A DNA stretch of 33,696 nt, from the NCBI RefSeq assembly GCF_003261585.1, contig NZ_POVU01000025.1:1-33696 (forward strand). The letters are read 5' to 3'. A model generated the notes under the pieces. That model made no database searches. It saw nothing but the letters and a program-made list of their open reading frames with translations, and was not told the DNA's origin. Positions 1 through 7,345 of the stretch are shown here, one piece after another. Position numbers and translations under genes: made by a program. The DNA is from Acinetobacter sp. MB5 (GTDB lineage Bacteria; Pseudomonadota; Gammaproteobacteria; Pseudomonadales; Moraxellaceae). How positions within the stretch are numbered: position 1 is the stretch's first letter; every line of letters starts with the position of its first letter.

Positions 1-150
1 GATGTGCAAGGCACGTTTCTGGGCAGTCAAACCGAGCTGCTCAAGGCTGCTGTAAATATTATTAAACACGTTTTTTTCTGCTTGGGTTTTATTTTGCGCG
101 GTATGTTACAAGAGCGAAAGAATGAAACCAACCCTTCTTTAGGATATTAA
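1..150. other. Edge fragment with an open frame on each strand, identity and strand unclear
   Basis: The plus strand is open from base 1 to a TAA at 148-150, giving about 49 residues ending in NETNPSLGY. The minus strand is also open over roughly 1-105, reading a helical, charged segment that includes KTQAEKNVFNNIYSSLEQ, with no ATG of its own inside the window. Either could be the edge of a real gene or a remnant. I do not recognise either peptide. Neighbouring sequence up to 1600 is decayed, so a gene remnant is plausible. Very low confidence in a strand or function. Confidence 0.2.
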
Positions 151-364
151 CTTGCTGTTTTGTATTAAATATATAATGACCAATTGGTTAAATTACACAC
201 ATGTTTATAATTTTGTGAAAGAGTTTTGGTTTCTGGAGCAAGAATGTGACATTGAAATTTTATCCATGTATTACAATACGGATTGTGCAATATCTTGCCA
301 CATTTATTTAATCAAAAATATATTATAATTTTGCAATATGTAGTGGAATAGACAAGCCAGATCG
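151..364. other. AT-rich intergenic stretch without a recognisable gene
   Basis: No convincing coding frame was found. A 10-bp perfect palindrome, ACCAATTGGT, lies at 179-188. Nothing else is assignable. The AT-richness matches the neighbouring decayed membrane genes and contrasts with the genes after 1600. Confidence 0.4.
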
Positions 365-730
365 TTAATTATGATTTGTATCTTCCAAGTATTTAATATC
401 TTTCGAATCTACAATTCTATAAACTTTGTCTTTTCCATCTCGCTTTAATATTGCTTTATCATTTAACATCTCAATTAAATACCAATTTTTCTAGCCATTA
501 TTTAATTGGACTTTATTGACGAAATATTCGGGTGATTTTTTTATAGATTTAGCTTCTACTGTTCCAATATATATAGGAATTACAGCAGCTAAAATAAATA
601 ACCACCAACTAGGATCTGATTTTTTTCGTAGTAAACTATAGAGAAAAGAAAATTGAAAAACTTGTAAAACATTTAAAATGAAAAAAATTATTACACTCAT
701 TCCTCCCAGAATATGTGAAATTTCCTTCAT
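365..730 (-). pseudogene. Small membrane protein interrupted by an in-frame TAG
   Basis: The ATG at 730 opens a protein beginning MKEISHILGGMSVIIFF, with two hydrophobic segments (roughly residues 8-30 and 40-58) and a charged tail. It stops at a TAG (491-493) after VQLNNG. The same frame then stays open and reads KNWYLIEMLNDKAILKRDGK and onward to a TAA at 365-367, giving a coherent soluble C-terminal domain. A TGG-to-TAG change would restore about 121 residues. Its ATG overlaps (ATGA) the repaired end of the upstream membrane gene, suggesting an ancestral translationally coupled pair. The alternatives are two separate ORFs (491-730 and 365-469, the latter with its own ATG) or stop readthrough. 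The family is not recognised. The frame relations are direct; the decay is inferred. Confidence 0.45.
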
Positions 731-1048
731 AAAAAACTGACTATTACTATTAAAAACATTAATATAATAGGAAATACAACAATAAATCTTATGTACCAAG
801 AAGTTGATTGCAATTTATTCTCAACGATCGATCACTCCTAAGCAAATACCAATAAATAAACAGGAAATATATTTTATAGATGTTAGAACGATATAGTTTA
901 ATGGCAAAGAGCCTAGTACCCAATTAATACCTAGATTATTATAAAACCCTATTTTGTAGAGGCATCCATAGACTAGTGATAAAACTAGTAGAACATTAAA
1001 AAACTCTAACAAAGACAGATCATAATCTTCTTTTAATTTAGTGAGCAT
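727..1048 (-). pseudogene. Small membrane protein frameshifted by a 4-bp duplication
   Basis: The ATG at 1048 opens MLTKLKEDYDLSLLEFFNVL, with membrane segments near residues 16-32 and 52-72. The frame stops early at a TGA (821-823). Just before the stop the minus strand reads GTGATCGATCGTTGAG. Removing one ATCG unit gives V-I-V-E and continues through VENKLQSTSWYIRF and a third hydrophobic segment to a TGA at 727-729. That TGA overlaps the ATG of the next gene as ATGA. The repaired product would be 105 residues with three membrane spans. As it stands, a 75-residue protein could be made. Function unknown. The reading frames are directly visible; that the duplication is a mutation rather than an assembly error or a reversible switch is inference. 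Confidence 0.5.
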
Positions 1049-1302
1049 ATTTTTCTTAAATTTAAAAAATATAAATATACATAGATTTTTCTATCTACTA
1101 AATAGCTATCATAAAAAAACTAAACGGTTTTAATATATAGATTTTTATAGACTAAACGGCAACATACTATCATCTATAGTACTAGGATCTGATTTCGCCT
1201 GAAAAGCACTGTAGCTGAAAGCAACTTGGCTGCTAGCCCAAACTGCCAAAAGTCAGCCACATGTCCAGTATCCAATGAGCTGCTGTCAAATTCCTGTTGT
1301 AG
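1049..1302. other. Gene-poor stretch, possible coding debris
   Basis: 1049-1170 is very AT-rich and would carry the promoter for the small membrane genes on the minus strand. From about 1160 to 1300 the composition changes and short open frames exist on both strands (for example one on the minus strand reading SYSAFQAKSDPSTIDDSMLP). None is long or recognisable, so the stretch may be debris linked to the AraC fragment. Confidence 0.3.
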
Positions 1303-1464
1303 GCCATTCTTATCAACTTTTCTCACTTGCAGGATATTGCTGGGCTGACGTTGCATCGTTGGGAAGCCCCAACACAACTGACGAGTCATTTGCTTGATGC
1401 CAGTCTATGTATGATTGTTCAAGGCAAGAAAACGATCATCATTGATAAAGACAATCACAATTAA
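1303..1464 (+). pseudogene. Fragment of an AraC-family regulator (N-terminal domain)
   Basis: The frame between the TAG at 1300-1302 and the TAA at 1462-1464 reads HLQDIAGLTLHRWEAPTQ and then LLDASLCMIVQGKKTIII. The order 'I-x-G-L-x-L-x-R, A-P-T, L-x-x-x-S-L-C-x-x-V-Q-G-x-K' is the hallmark of the AraC_N cupin-like domain found at the start of many AraC-type regulators. There is no start codon with a ribosome site, the frame is blocked upstream, and no DNA-binding domain follows before the LysE gene. It is therefore a dead fragment, perhaps of a regulator that once controlled the neighbouring exporter. The call rests on motif recognition only. Confidence 0.55.
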
Positions 1465-1599
1465 GCGTTACCACATTGCCAGATCATGATGACCAATAGT
1501 TATAGGTTTAGATGTTTCTGCACAAACGTACAATACAGTTGATTTAAGTGTCTTTAAGCTTTGTTCTTTCAGAAGTTATTTGATTGAACAGAGTAAGTC

Positions 1600-2205
1600 A
1601 TGGAAATTTTTATTTATACCTTGAGTGTGATGTACAGCCCCGGTCCTGTCAATTTCATGGGATTAAATTCGGGTCTGACAGGTCAACTCAAGAAAACCAT
1701 TCCTTTTTTTATTGGCGTTGGCGCCGCCATGCTACTTTTATTTCTGCTATTTGGCTATGTCGGCGAAGCGCTAATTCCTCATGACGATTTGCATTACATT
1801 GCTTTAGTTGGGGCAATTTATACCTTTTATGTCGCTTTTAAAATGCTGACGGCGCATTTAGATAACAATACCGATCAACCAAGCCTTTCATCTCTGACTT
1901 TCTGGAATGGTTTCTTCATTCAGGCATTAAATCCCAAAGGCATACTGGTGATTTTACCAGTCACAACCGTGATGTACCCTACTGCACATATCACAGGCAA
2001 TATGATTGCAATCGTTTCACTACTGATTTCAATGGGTGCTGCTGGGGCACCTTTTACCTATGCTGTTACAGGTACAATGATTGGCAATAAAATTCAAAAT
2101 CGGTCTTGGTTAAATATGCTCAATAAAATCATGGGCATTGCATTAATCATTTCTGGATTATTTATGCTAAAAAGCTTTTTACACGGTATTCAGGTGATTG
2201 TTTAA
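1600..2205 (+). CDS. LysE/RhtB-family amino-acid exporter
   Basis: A 201-residue inner-membrane protein of the usual LysE/RhtB length. The family signature near the N-terminus is visible as YSPGPVNFMGLNSGL (residues about 12-26), the conserved S-P-G-P-x-N motif after the first half-helix, followed by about five further hydrophobic segments. Members export amino acids or small metabolites by proton antiport. The substrate cannot be read from sequence; RhtB relatives commonly export threonine, homoserine or leucine. The ATG at 1600 is the only start that keeps the first helix. The gene is convergent with an AraC-family regulator, an arrangement in which that regulator often controls the exporter. 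Upstream lies only a decayed AraC fragment. Confidence 0.85.
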   Translation: MEIFIYTLSVMYSPGPVNFMGLNSGLTGQLKKTIPFFIGVGAAMLLLFLLFGYVGEALIPHDDLHYIALVGAIYTFYVAFKMLTAHLDNNTDQPSLSSLTFWNGFFIQALNPKGILVILPVTTVMYPTAHITGNMIAIVSLLISMGAAGAPFTYAVTGTMIGNKIQNRSWLNMLNKIMGIALIISGLFMLKSFLHGIQVIV

Positions 2206-2212
2206 CGGTCTT

Positions 2213-2227
2213 TCTTCAGACTGAAGA
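2213..2227. terminator. Convergent-gene hairpin
   Basis: TCTTCA-GAC-TGAAGA is a 6-bp stem with a 3-nt loop between the stop codons of the LysE exporter and the AraC regulator. A T-rich run follows on the plus strand after about 10 nt, so this is a weak bidirectional terminator candidate. Confidence 0.4.
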
Positions 2228-2239
2228 GTATTTGAAAGT

Positions 2240-3049
2240 TTATTTTTTACAAGATCTAAACTGGTTAATCGCTTTCCAGCGGTTCGGTGTAATCCCGAAA
2301 GTTTTGACAAAATGCCGACTCATATGACTTTGATCGAAAAAACCTGCGGTCATTGCTGCATCTATCAGAGACATGCCAGAAATAAGGCATGTCTTGACAA
2401 TATCTAGCCGACGCATAGTCATATAGCGATGTGGGCTTGTTCCAAATAATAATCGAAAGTCTCGGGATAATCCCCAGCGATCACGATCTGTATTTTTCTC
2501 CAGATCATCCAGACTGATATTTTGATCAAGCGAAGCATGGATAAATTCCCGAGCCCTTTCTGCTGCAACATAGTCATATGAATGGTGCTTTTTTAAATTT
2601 TGCCCTGATACTTCACATAACACCGTCGCTAAATCATATAAAGCATCTTCCTCTTCCAGACTCTCAAATTGATATTCAAGATGTTGCAATAAGGTATCTG
2701 TGGCACGAAACAGCCTTGGATCATGGCTAATCCCATTGGGAATGAACGGTAAAGGTTTACCTTTAATCATTTTCTGGATCACCGCAGGCTCTATGTAGAT
2801 CATGCGATAACGAAAACCATCTTGGCTGCCCGATTCACCATCATGCTTTTCATCTGGATGCAACACCATGGTCATACCAGGCTGACTATGACGAAATACA
2901 CCACGATAATGAAAACTTTGTACGCCCGAGAGTGTTCTGCCAATGGCAAACGTGTCATGCGAATGTGGTTTATAAGCATGATTGGAGAAGAATGCTTCTA
3001 TTCTTTCAATTTTGCTGCTATGTGCAGCATTCTTAATCCAATCATGCAT
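2240..3049 (-). CDS. AraC-family transcriptional regulator
   Basis: A 269-residue protein. The N-terminal half (about 10-150) is a cupin-type AraC_binding domain with the typical H-x-H metal/effector region (YKPHSHDTFAIG) and LHPDEKHDG. The C-terminal half (about 165-262) is the double helix-turn-helix AraC domain ending in the signature FFDQSHMSRHFVKTFGITPN. It is cytoplasmic and DNA-binding. It is convergent with the LysE-type exporter, and AraC/LysE pairs are common, so control of amino-acid export is a reasonable inference but the effector is unknown. The downstream neighbour on the same strand is only the 3' side of the exporter, so it is transcribed alone. Confidence 0.88.
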   Translation of the reverse strand: MHDWIKNAAHSSKIERIEAFFSNHAYKPHSHDTFAIGRTLSGVQSFHYRGVFRHSQPGMTMVLHPDEKHDGESGSQDGFRYRMIYIEPAVIQKMIKGKPLPFIPNGISHDPRLFRATDTLLQHLEYQFESLEEEDALYDLATVLCEVSGQNLKKHHSYDYVAAERAREFIHASLDQNISLDDLEKNTDRDRWGLSRDFRLLFGTSPHRYMTMRRLDIVKTCLISGMSLIDAAMTAGFFDQSHMSRHFVKTFGITPNRWKAINQFRSCKK

Positions 3050-3123
3050 ATTGATATATTCAATCTGTATCTATCTTAAAAGATTAACATTGACCAAACC
3101 CTGAATATACGGAGTGAAGTGTA

Positions 3124-4101
3124 TTAAAGCTGAGTTCCCGTCAACAATTGGCTATAGCGAATCATATCAATATTACCACCACTGATAATCACGCCAATCC
3201 GCTTACCTTTTAACTCATCTTTCAACATTCTTGCCGCAGTAAATCCTAAACAACCTGTTGGCTCAACAATCATTTTCATACGTTCTGCAAAAAAGTGCAT
3301 GGATTTAACCAGTTCAGCATCTGGCACAGTTAAAATATCATCGACCTTGTCTTTGATAATCGAAAAAGTGTATTTCCCTAAATGCTGAGTTTGTGCGCCA
3401 TCCGCAATTGTCTGTGGCGTGTCGATATGGACAATTTCACCTTTTCGAAAAGACTGCTGACCATCATTTCCTGCTTCTGGTTCAACACCATAAATTTTGC
3501 AATTTGGAGAGAGCTGTCTTGCGGCTAATGCAGAGCCTGCCAATAAACCACCGCCACCAAGACAAACAAATAGAACGTCTAGCTCTCCAACTTCTTCAAA
3601 TAACTCTTTAGCAGCCGTTCCTTGCCCTGCAATCACATGAGGATGATCATACGGAGGAATCAGAGCCAGCCCTTTTTCTTTGGCTAAGGCTTGCCCGATT
3701 TCTTCACGGTTTTCGGTGTAGCGATTATATTCAACAACATTTCCGCCATAGCCTTTTGTTGCGGCTATTTTTGCGGCAGGTGCATCTTGTGGCATCACAA
3801 TCGTGGCTGGTATCCCCAAAATTTTGGCAGACAGTGCCACACCTTGCGCATGATTTCCTGAAGAATATGCTACGACACCTTTTGCTTTTTGCTGATCATC
3901 CAACTGAGCTAAAGCATTCATTGCTCCGCGAAATTTAAATGCGCCCATACGCTGGAAATTTTCACATTTAAAAAATACTTCAGCGCCAAAGTCCTGATTG
4001 ACTGTTCTGGAGGTTAAAACAGGTGTTTTATTGATATATTGATCGATACGTTGCGCTGCCAAAACCACATCATCATATGTAGGTAAATTTTGTTCTTGCA
4101 T
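3124..4101 (-). CDS. PLP-dependent threonine/serine or 3-hydroxyaspartate dehydratase
   Basis: A 325-residue fold-type II PLP enzyme. Visible motifs are the PLP lysine in AFKFRGA (Lys56), SSGNHAQG (about 80-87) for substrate and cofactor carboxylate, the phosphate-binding glycine loop LGGGGLLAG (about 181-189) and SGGN near the C-terminus. There is no C-terminal ACT regulatory domain, so this is a short catabolic form rather than biosynthetic IlvA. Close family members include catabolic threonine dehydratase, serine racemase and threo-3-hydroxyaspartate ammonia-lyase; sequence reading alone cannot choose. It is divergent from a YheO/DauR-type regulator across an intergenic region carrying repeated TCTAAAA motifs, and that regulator probably controls it. 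Confidence 0.85.
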   Translation of the reverse strand: MQEQNLPTYDDVVLAAQRIDQYINKTPVLTSRTVNQDFGAEVFFKCENFQRMGAFKFRGAMNALAQLDDQQKAKGVVAYSSGNHAQGVALSAKILGIPATIVMPQDAPAAKIAATKGYGGNVVEYNRYTENREEIGQALAKEKGLALIPPYDHPHVIAGQGTAAKELFEEVGELDVLFVCLGGGGLLAGSALAARQLSPNCKIYGVEPEAGNDGQQSFRKGEIVHIDTPQTIADGAQTQHLGKYTFSIIKDKVDDILTVPDAELVKSMHFFAERMKMIVEPTGCLGFTAARMLKDELKGKRIGVIISGGNIDMIRYSQLLTGTQL

Positions 4102-4114
4102 CTTTTCAAACCCA

Positions 4115-4248
4115 TCTAAAATTGTGCTTCAATATATTAGATAAAATATACATAATAAGATTATTTGTCTAATTATTTTGATCTAAAATTCAAATTTTTC
4201 ATATTTAAGACGAAAAATCTAAAAATACAGCGAAACTGTCTAAAAAAA
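4115..4248. promoter_or_regulatory. Divergent control region with repeated TCTAAAA motifs
   Basis: The region between the dehydratase and its divergent regulator carries TCTAAAATT at 4115-4123 and 4182-4190, TCTAAAAAT at 4218-4226 and TCTAAAAAAA at 4239-4248, all in the same orientation. The last two sit inside a longer imperfect direct repeat beginning CGAAA at 4211 and 4231. They are candidate binding sites for the adjacent regulator. The AT-rich background makes chance repeats possible. Confidence 0.4.
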
Positions 4249-4284
4249 GATAAAATCAACCTAGAGATGAAATTTGGAACTGAA

Positions 4285-4911
4285 ATGTCAGAATTTGATG
4301 AAAAGCATTTATTAAAACAACTCGATACAATTGCCCAAGGGTTAAGTGAGACATTGTCACCATTCTGTGAAGTTGTGGTACATGACCTGACCCATCCTGA
4401 ACATTCAATTCTTGCTATACATAACAATTTATCTGGACGAAAAGTTGGCGATCCTGCGACCGAGTTAGGACTTGCGAGAATCACATCATCAGAATTTCCC
4501 AATTTAATCACCAATTATGCAAACCAGTTTTCGGATGGACGACCTGCAAAAAGCACTTCTATCGGCATTAAAGACCCACAAGGGCAATATGTCGCTGCTT
4601 TATGCATGAATATCGATTTAACCCTGTTTCGAGGAATGCAAAGTGCTTTAGATCGTTTTACCCATATAGAAAGCAATCATATTGTTGAGCACTTAGAACC
4701 AAGAGGTAGCGAAGCCATTCGCCAATATATTGATCAGTATGCTGCGCAATTGGGTAAAACCACACACATGCTCAAACTTCAGGAAAGAAAAGCCTTGATG
4801 GCTGAATTAAAACAAAATGGCTTGCTGGAAATCAAAAAAGCGATTGAAACGGTTGCTCAGCATTTGGGAATATCAAGAGCCACGGCGTATTTGTATTTTA
4901 AAGACCTTTAG
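4285..4911 (+). CDS. YheO/DauR-like PAS-HTH transcriptional regulator
   Basis: About 208 residues from the ATG at 4285, which has GGAA 5 nt upstream. An earlier ATG at 4267 is possible but lacks a well-spaced ribosome site. Residues about 10-120 form the YheO-type PAS_6 domain (SPFCEVVVHDL, then SIGIKDPQGQYVAALCMNID). The C-terminal 60 residues form the HTH_22 domain ending GISRATAYLYFKDL. DauR-type proteins regulate amino-acid catabolic genes, for example D-arginine use in Pseudomonas. Here the divergent dehydratase gene is the obvious target (inference). It ends convergently with the PhzF-family gene. Confidence 0.82.
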   Translation: MSEFDEKHLLKQLDTIAQGLSETLSPFCEVVVHDLTHPEHSILAIHNNLSGRKVGDPATELGLARITSSEFPNLITNYANQFSDGRPAKSTSIGIKDPQGQYVAALCMNIDLTLFRGMQSALDRFTHIESNHIVEHLEPRGSEAIRQYIDQYAAQLGKTTHMLKLQERKALMAELKQNGLLEIKKAIETVAQHLGISRATAYLYFKDL

Positions 4912-4936
4912 ATTTGTAATGATTGACCAAGATTTC

Positions 4937-4965
4937 AATAAGCTTGCTTAATCAACAAGCTTATT
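4937..4965. terminator. Bidirectional terminator hairpin
   Basis: AATAAGCTTG and CAAGCTTATT form a perfect 10-bp stem around a 9-nt loop between two convergent genes. A T-rich stretch follows on the plus strand, which suits the regulator transcript. Confidence 0.7.
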
Positions 4966-4984
4966 TCTCTTCAAAAAGCTCGAT

Positions 4985-5845
4985 TTAAATCTTAATTTGA
5001 CCCTGTATACAGGTCACTGCTTGCCCTTCTACCCATATTTGCTCGTCTTGAATTGTTAATACCAGATAACCATCTCGCCCAACACATGAACCTTGAGAAG
5101 ACTTCAATACAGTGTGATCAGTTTGTTGATGGTAACGGATAAATGCCGCAACACTGCCATTACCACTCCCGCAGACAGGATCTTCATTGACATCATAAGC
5201 GGGTGCAAAGGAACGTACTTCGATATGACGATCTGACCATGCACCATATAAGCAGACACCTGCAACATTTAACTCGCGACTAAAAGCTGCCATTTCAACA
5301 AAATCAGGTTTGGTATTTAAAACGGTTTCGGCATTTTCAGTATGTACCACAATCCAACGTGCGCCAACGTCCACTAAAGCAGGAGTTAATGCATAGTCGA
5401 TTGGGCATCCTAAAGTTGTTACGACTTTTGCAACTTGATCAGGTTCTAGAACCGTGATCTTTGGCTGCGGTAATTCAAAGGCAATTTTGTATTGACCATT
5501 TTCAGCATTTTGAACCGTTAAATTGACTAAACCCGCTCCACATTCTTGGACGATTTTTCCATTTTTCACGGTGATGATCCCTTCTTCAAGCAAGGCATAG
5601 GCTGTGCCAATTGTAGGATGACCTGCAAAAGGTAGTTCTGTGACAGGTGTGAAAATCCGTACATGGTAATCTGCATTTGAGCTTTGGGCAGGTAGCACAA
5701 AGGTCGTTTCAGACAGATTCGTCCAACGTGCGATTTGTTGCATTTGTTCTGTGGTCAGAGTACTTGCATCCATCACCACAGCGACAGGATTTCCCTGAAA
5801 CGGTTTTACAGTAAAAACATCAACTTGCTTAAATAACACCATCAT
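4985..5845 (-). CDS. PhzF-family isomerase/epimerase-like protein
   Basis: A 286-residue protein with the PhzF fold, two diaminopimelate-epimerase-like halves. Visible landmarks are GNPVAVV near residue 18, the catalytic-type glutamate in NLSETTFV (Glu46), PFAGHPTIGTA (about 72-82) and DPVCGSGNGSVAAF (about 223-236). PhzF itself isomerises 2,3-dihydro-3-hydroxyanthranilate in phenazine synthesis. No phenazine genes are nearby, so this is one of the many family members of unknown substrate. It lies downstream of an MFS exporter on the same strand with about 100 nt between them, so the pair may be co-transcribed. Start: two ATGs in tandem (5845 and 5842). Confidence 0.85.
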   Translation of the reverse strand: MMVLFKQVDVFTVKPFQGNPVAVVMDASTLTTEQMQQIARWTNLSETTFVLPAQSSNADYHVRIFTPVTELPFAGHPTIGTAYALLEEGIITVKNGKIVQECGAGLVNLTVQNAENGQYKIAFELPQPKITVLEPDQVAKVVTTLGCPIDYALTPALVDVGARWIVVHTENAETVLNTKPDFVEMAAFSRELNVAGVCLYGAWSDRHIEVRSFAPAYDVNEDPVCGSGNGSVAAFIRYHQQTDHTVLKSSQGSCVGRDGYLVLTIQDEQIWVEGQAVTCIQGQIKI

Positions 5846-5944
5846 TATGACTCTTTGTTTATATTTAGATTACTTTTTATCTTTGAAGAAATAACAGGCG
5901 ACAAAATGGCTGTAATTTTCCAATCAAGACATGAAGATATACAC

Positions 5945-7132
5945 TCATAAATCATATTTCAACCGATGATTCCATTGTTTTAGTCCTAGTACAAGGCAAG
6001 CTAGAACACTCAGCGTAAAAATAGAAAGACTTAAAGTATGCAGGTTTTCTCCGAAATATTTACTCATCAGATAGGAAACCAAACCCGCACTTCCAATTTG
6101 GAAAAAACCGATTAGCCCAGAAGCAACAGCCGTTTGCTGAGGCTGGCTATTAATTGCTGCGGCAACAGCCAAAGATAACGACGAACCATTCGCGAGGCTT
6201 ACAAAAAACATGGCAATAATCAAATAAACAAAAGAAACCGATGCTATGAATAAACTACCGATAAATAGAATTCCTCCAAGTAAGAATAAGACGAGTCCAA
6301 TCATCATAATTTGATCAGATGTTCTGCTTTTTAAAAGCTTTTTAGTGGCAATATTGGCGATCACAATACCAAAAGTCAGTGGCATATACAGCCAACCAAC
6401 TTGCTGTGTCGTCAGGAAAAATACTTTTTTAAAAATAAAAGTAGATTGTGTCAGATAGACAAACCAAGCTTGATAAATAAAACAGACAACCGCCGTATAT
6501 CGCCAAAAATTGCCATCTTTAAAAACGGTCAGATAACGATTCTTCGATGATTTTGCAACTTGTTGATGAGACTGCTCACTCGGTAAAACATAGATGGTGA
6601 GCGCTAACGCCGCAAATCCAAATAACCCGATAAAAATAAAATTACTTCTCCAGCCCAGATACGTCGATAAATATCCTCCGATTAATGGCGCAAGTGCTGG
6701 AGAAAGTGAGACAAATGGATAAACAATCGCATAGATCTGTGCGATTTCATGTTTGGCAAAATGACGGGAAATTAAATAACGCCCAATGACCAAGCCCGAT
6801 GCAGCCCCTACACCCTGCAACAACCGACAAATCAGAAAGGCATTAAAACTCTCGACCAGTGAACAAGCCAGAGATGAACAGATGTAAATAAAGATACCTA
6901 AAATCAGGATGTTCTTATGTCCAAATCTTTCAATTACCGATCCATACAATAACTGGGAACAAGCAAGCGCAATCAGATAAATCGAAACAGAAAAAGTAAT
7001 GTTCCATTCTTGAATATGAAAATAGTGGGAAATAACTGGTAATGCGGGAATATAAATATCAGAAGAAATTAAGCCAAACATACTTAAAATAATAATCAAT
7101 GAAATTAGTGCGATATGATTGTGTTTGACCAT
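5945..7132 (-). CDS. Bcr/CflA-type MFS drug/metabolite exporter
   Basis: A 395-residue integral membrane protein with 12 predicted spans. The N-terminus (LGLISSDIYIPALPVI-like: FGLISSDIYIPALPVIS) carries the D-x-Y-x-P-A-x-P signature of the Bcr/CflA drug:H+ antiporter branch, and the loop 2-3 motif A region reads GSVIERFGHKN. LLQGVGAASGLVIGRYL corresponds to motif C-like helices. Members export sulfonamides, bicyclomycin, chloramphenicol or dipeptides/cysteine; the substrate here is unknown. The gene is divergent from a LysR regulator that probably controls it, and it precedes the PhzF-family gene on the same strand. Confidence 0.85.
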   Translation of the reverse strand: MVKHNHIALISLIIILSMFGLISSDIYIPALPVISHYFHIQEWNITFSVSIYLIALACSQLLYGSVIERFGHKNILILGIFIYICSSLACSLVESFNAFLICRLLQGVGAASGLVIGRYLISRHFAKHEIAQIYAIVYPFVSLSPALAPLIGGYLSTYLGWRSNFIFIGLFGFAALALTIYVLPSEQSHQQVAKSSKNRYLTVFKDGNFWRYTAVVCFIYQAWFVYLTQSTFIFKKVFFLTTQQVGWLYMPLTFGIVIANIATKKLLKSRTSDQIMMIGLVLFLLGGILFIGSLFIASVSFVYLIIAMFFVSLANGSSLSLAVAAAINSQPQQTAVASGLIGFFQIGSAGLVSYLMSKYFGENLHTLSLSIFTLSVLACLVLGLKQWNHRLKYDL

Positions 7133-7345
7133 GGTGCTTTCTCATTCAGATTCGTAGCACTGCATTCTATAAATGCTCGCCAATATGAGAAATACACATT
7201 ACTTCAGCATAGTGCTGCATATTTGCATCAACGTTTTTCGCAATAGATGGCTTGCTCAGTATAAAATCTGAAATGATTGACCTTTATATAAAGCCACGTT
7301 TTACCAAAAAAAGCTGAGTGTATGGCTTTTTAGGAAATGATTAAA
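7133..7345. promoter_or_regulatory. Divergent MFS/LysR control region
   Basis: This 213-nt intergenic region separates the MFS exporter from the LysR gene and should contain both promoters. AGCACT at 7156-7161 and its inverse AGTGCT at 7211-7216 are each followed by GCAT, and could be half-sites for the LysR protein. The evidence is weak. Confidence 0.3.

Noticed and set aside
1174..1389. Minus-strand 71-codon open frame
   Set aside because: It lies opposite the AraC-fragment frame, has no recognisable domain and no ribosome site; the plus strand shows a clear family motif.
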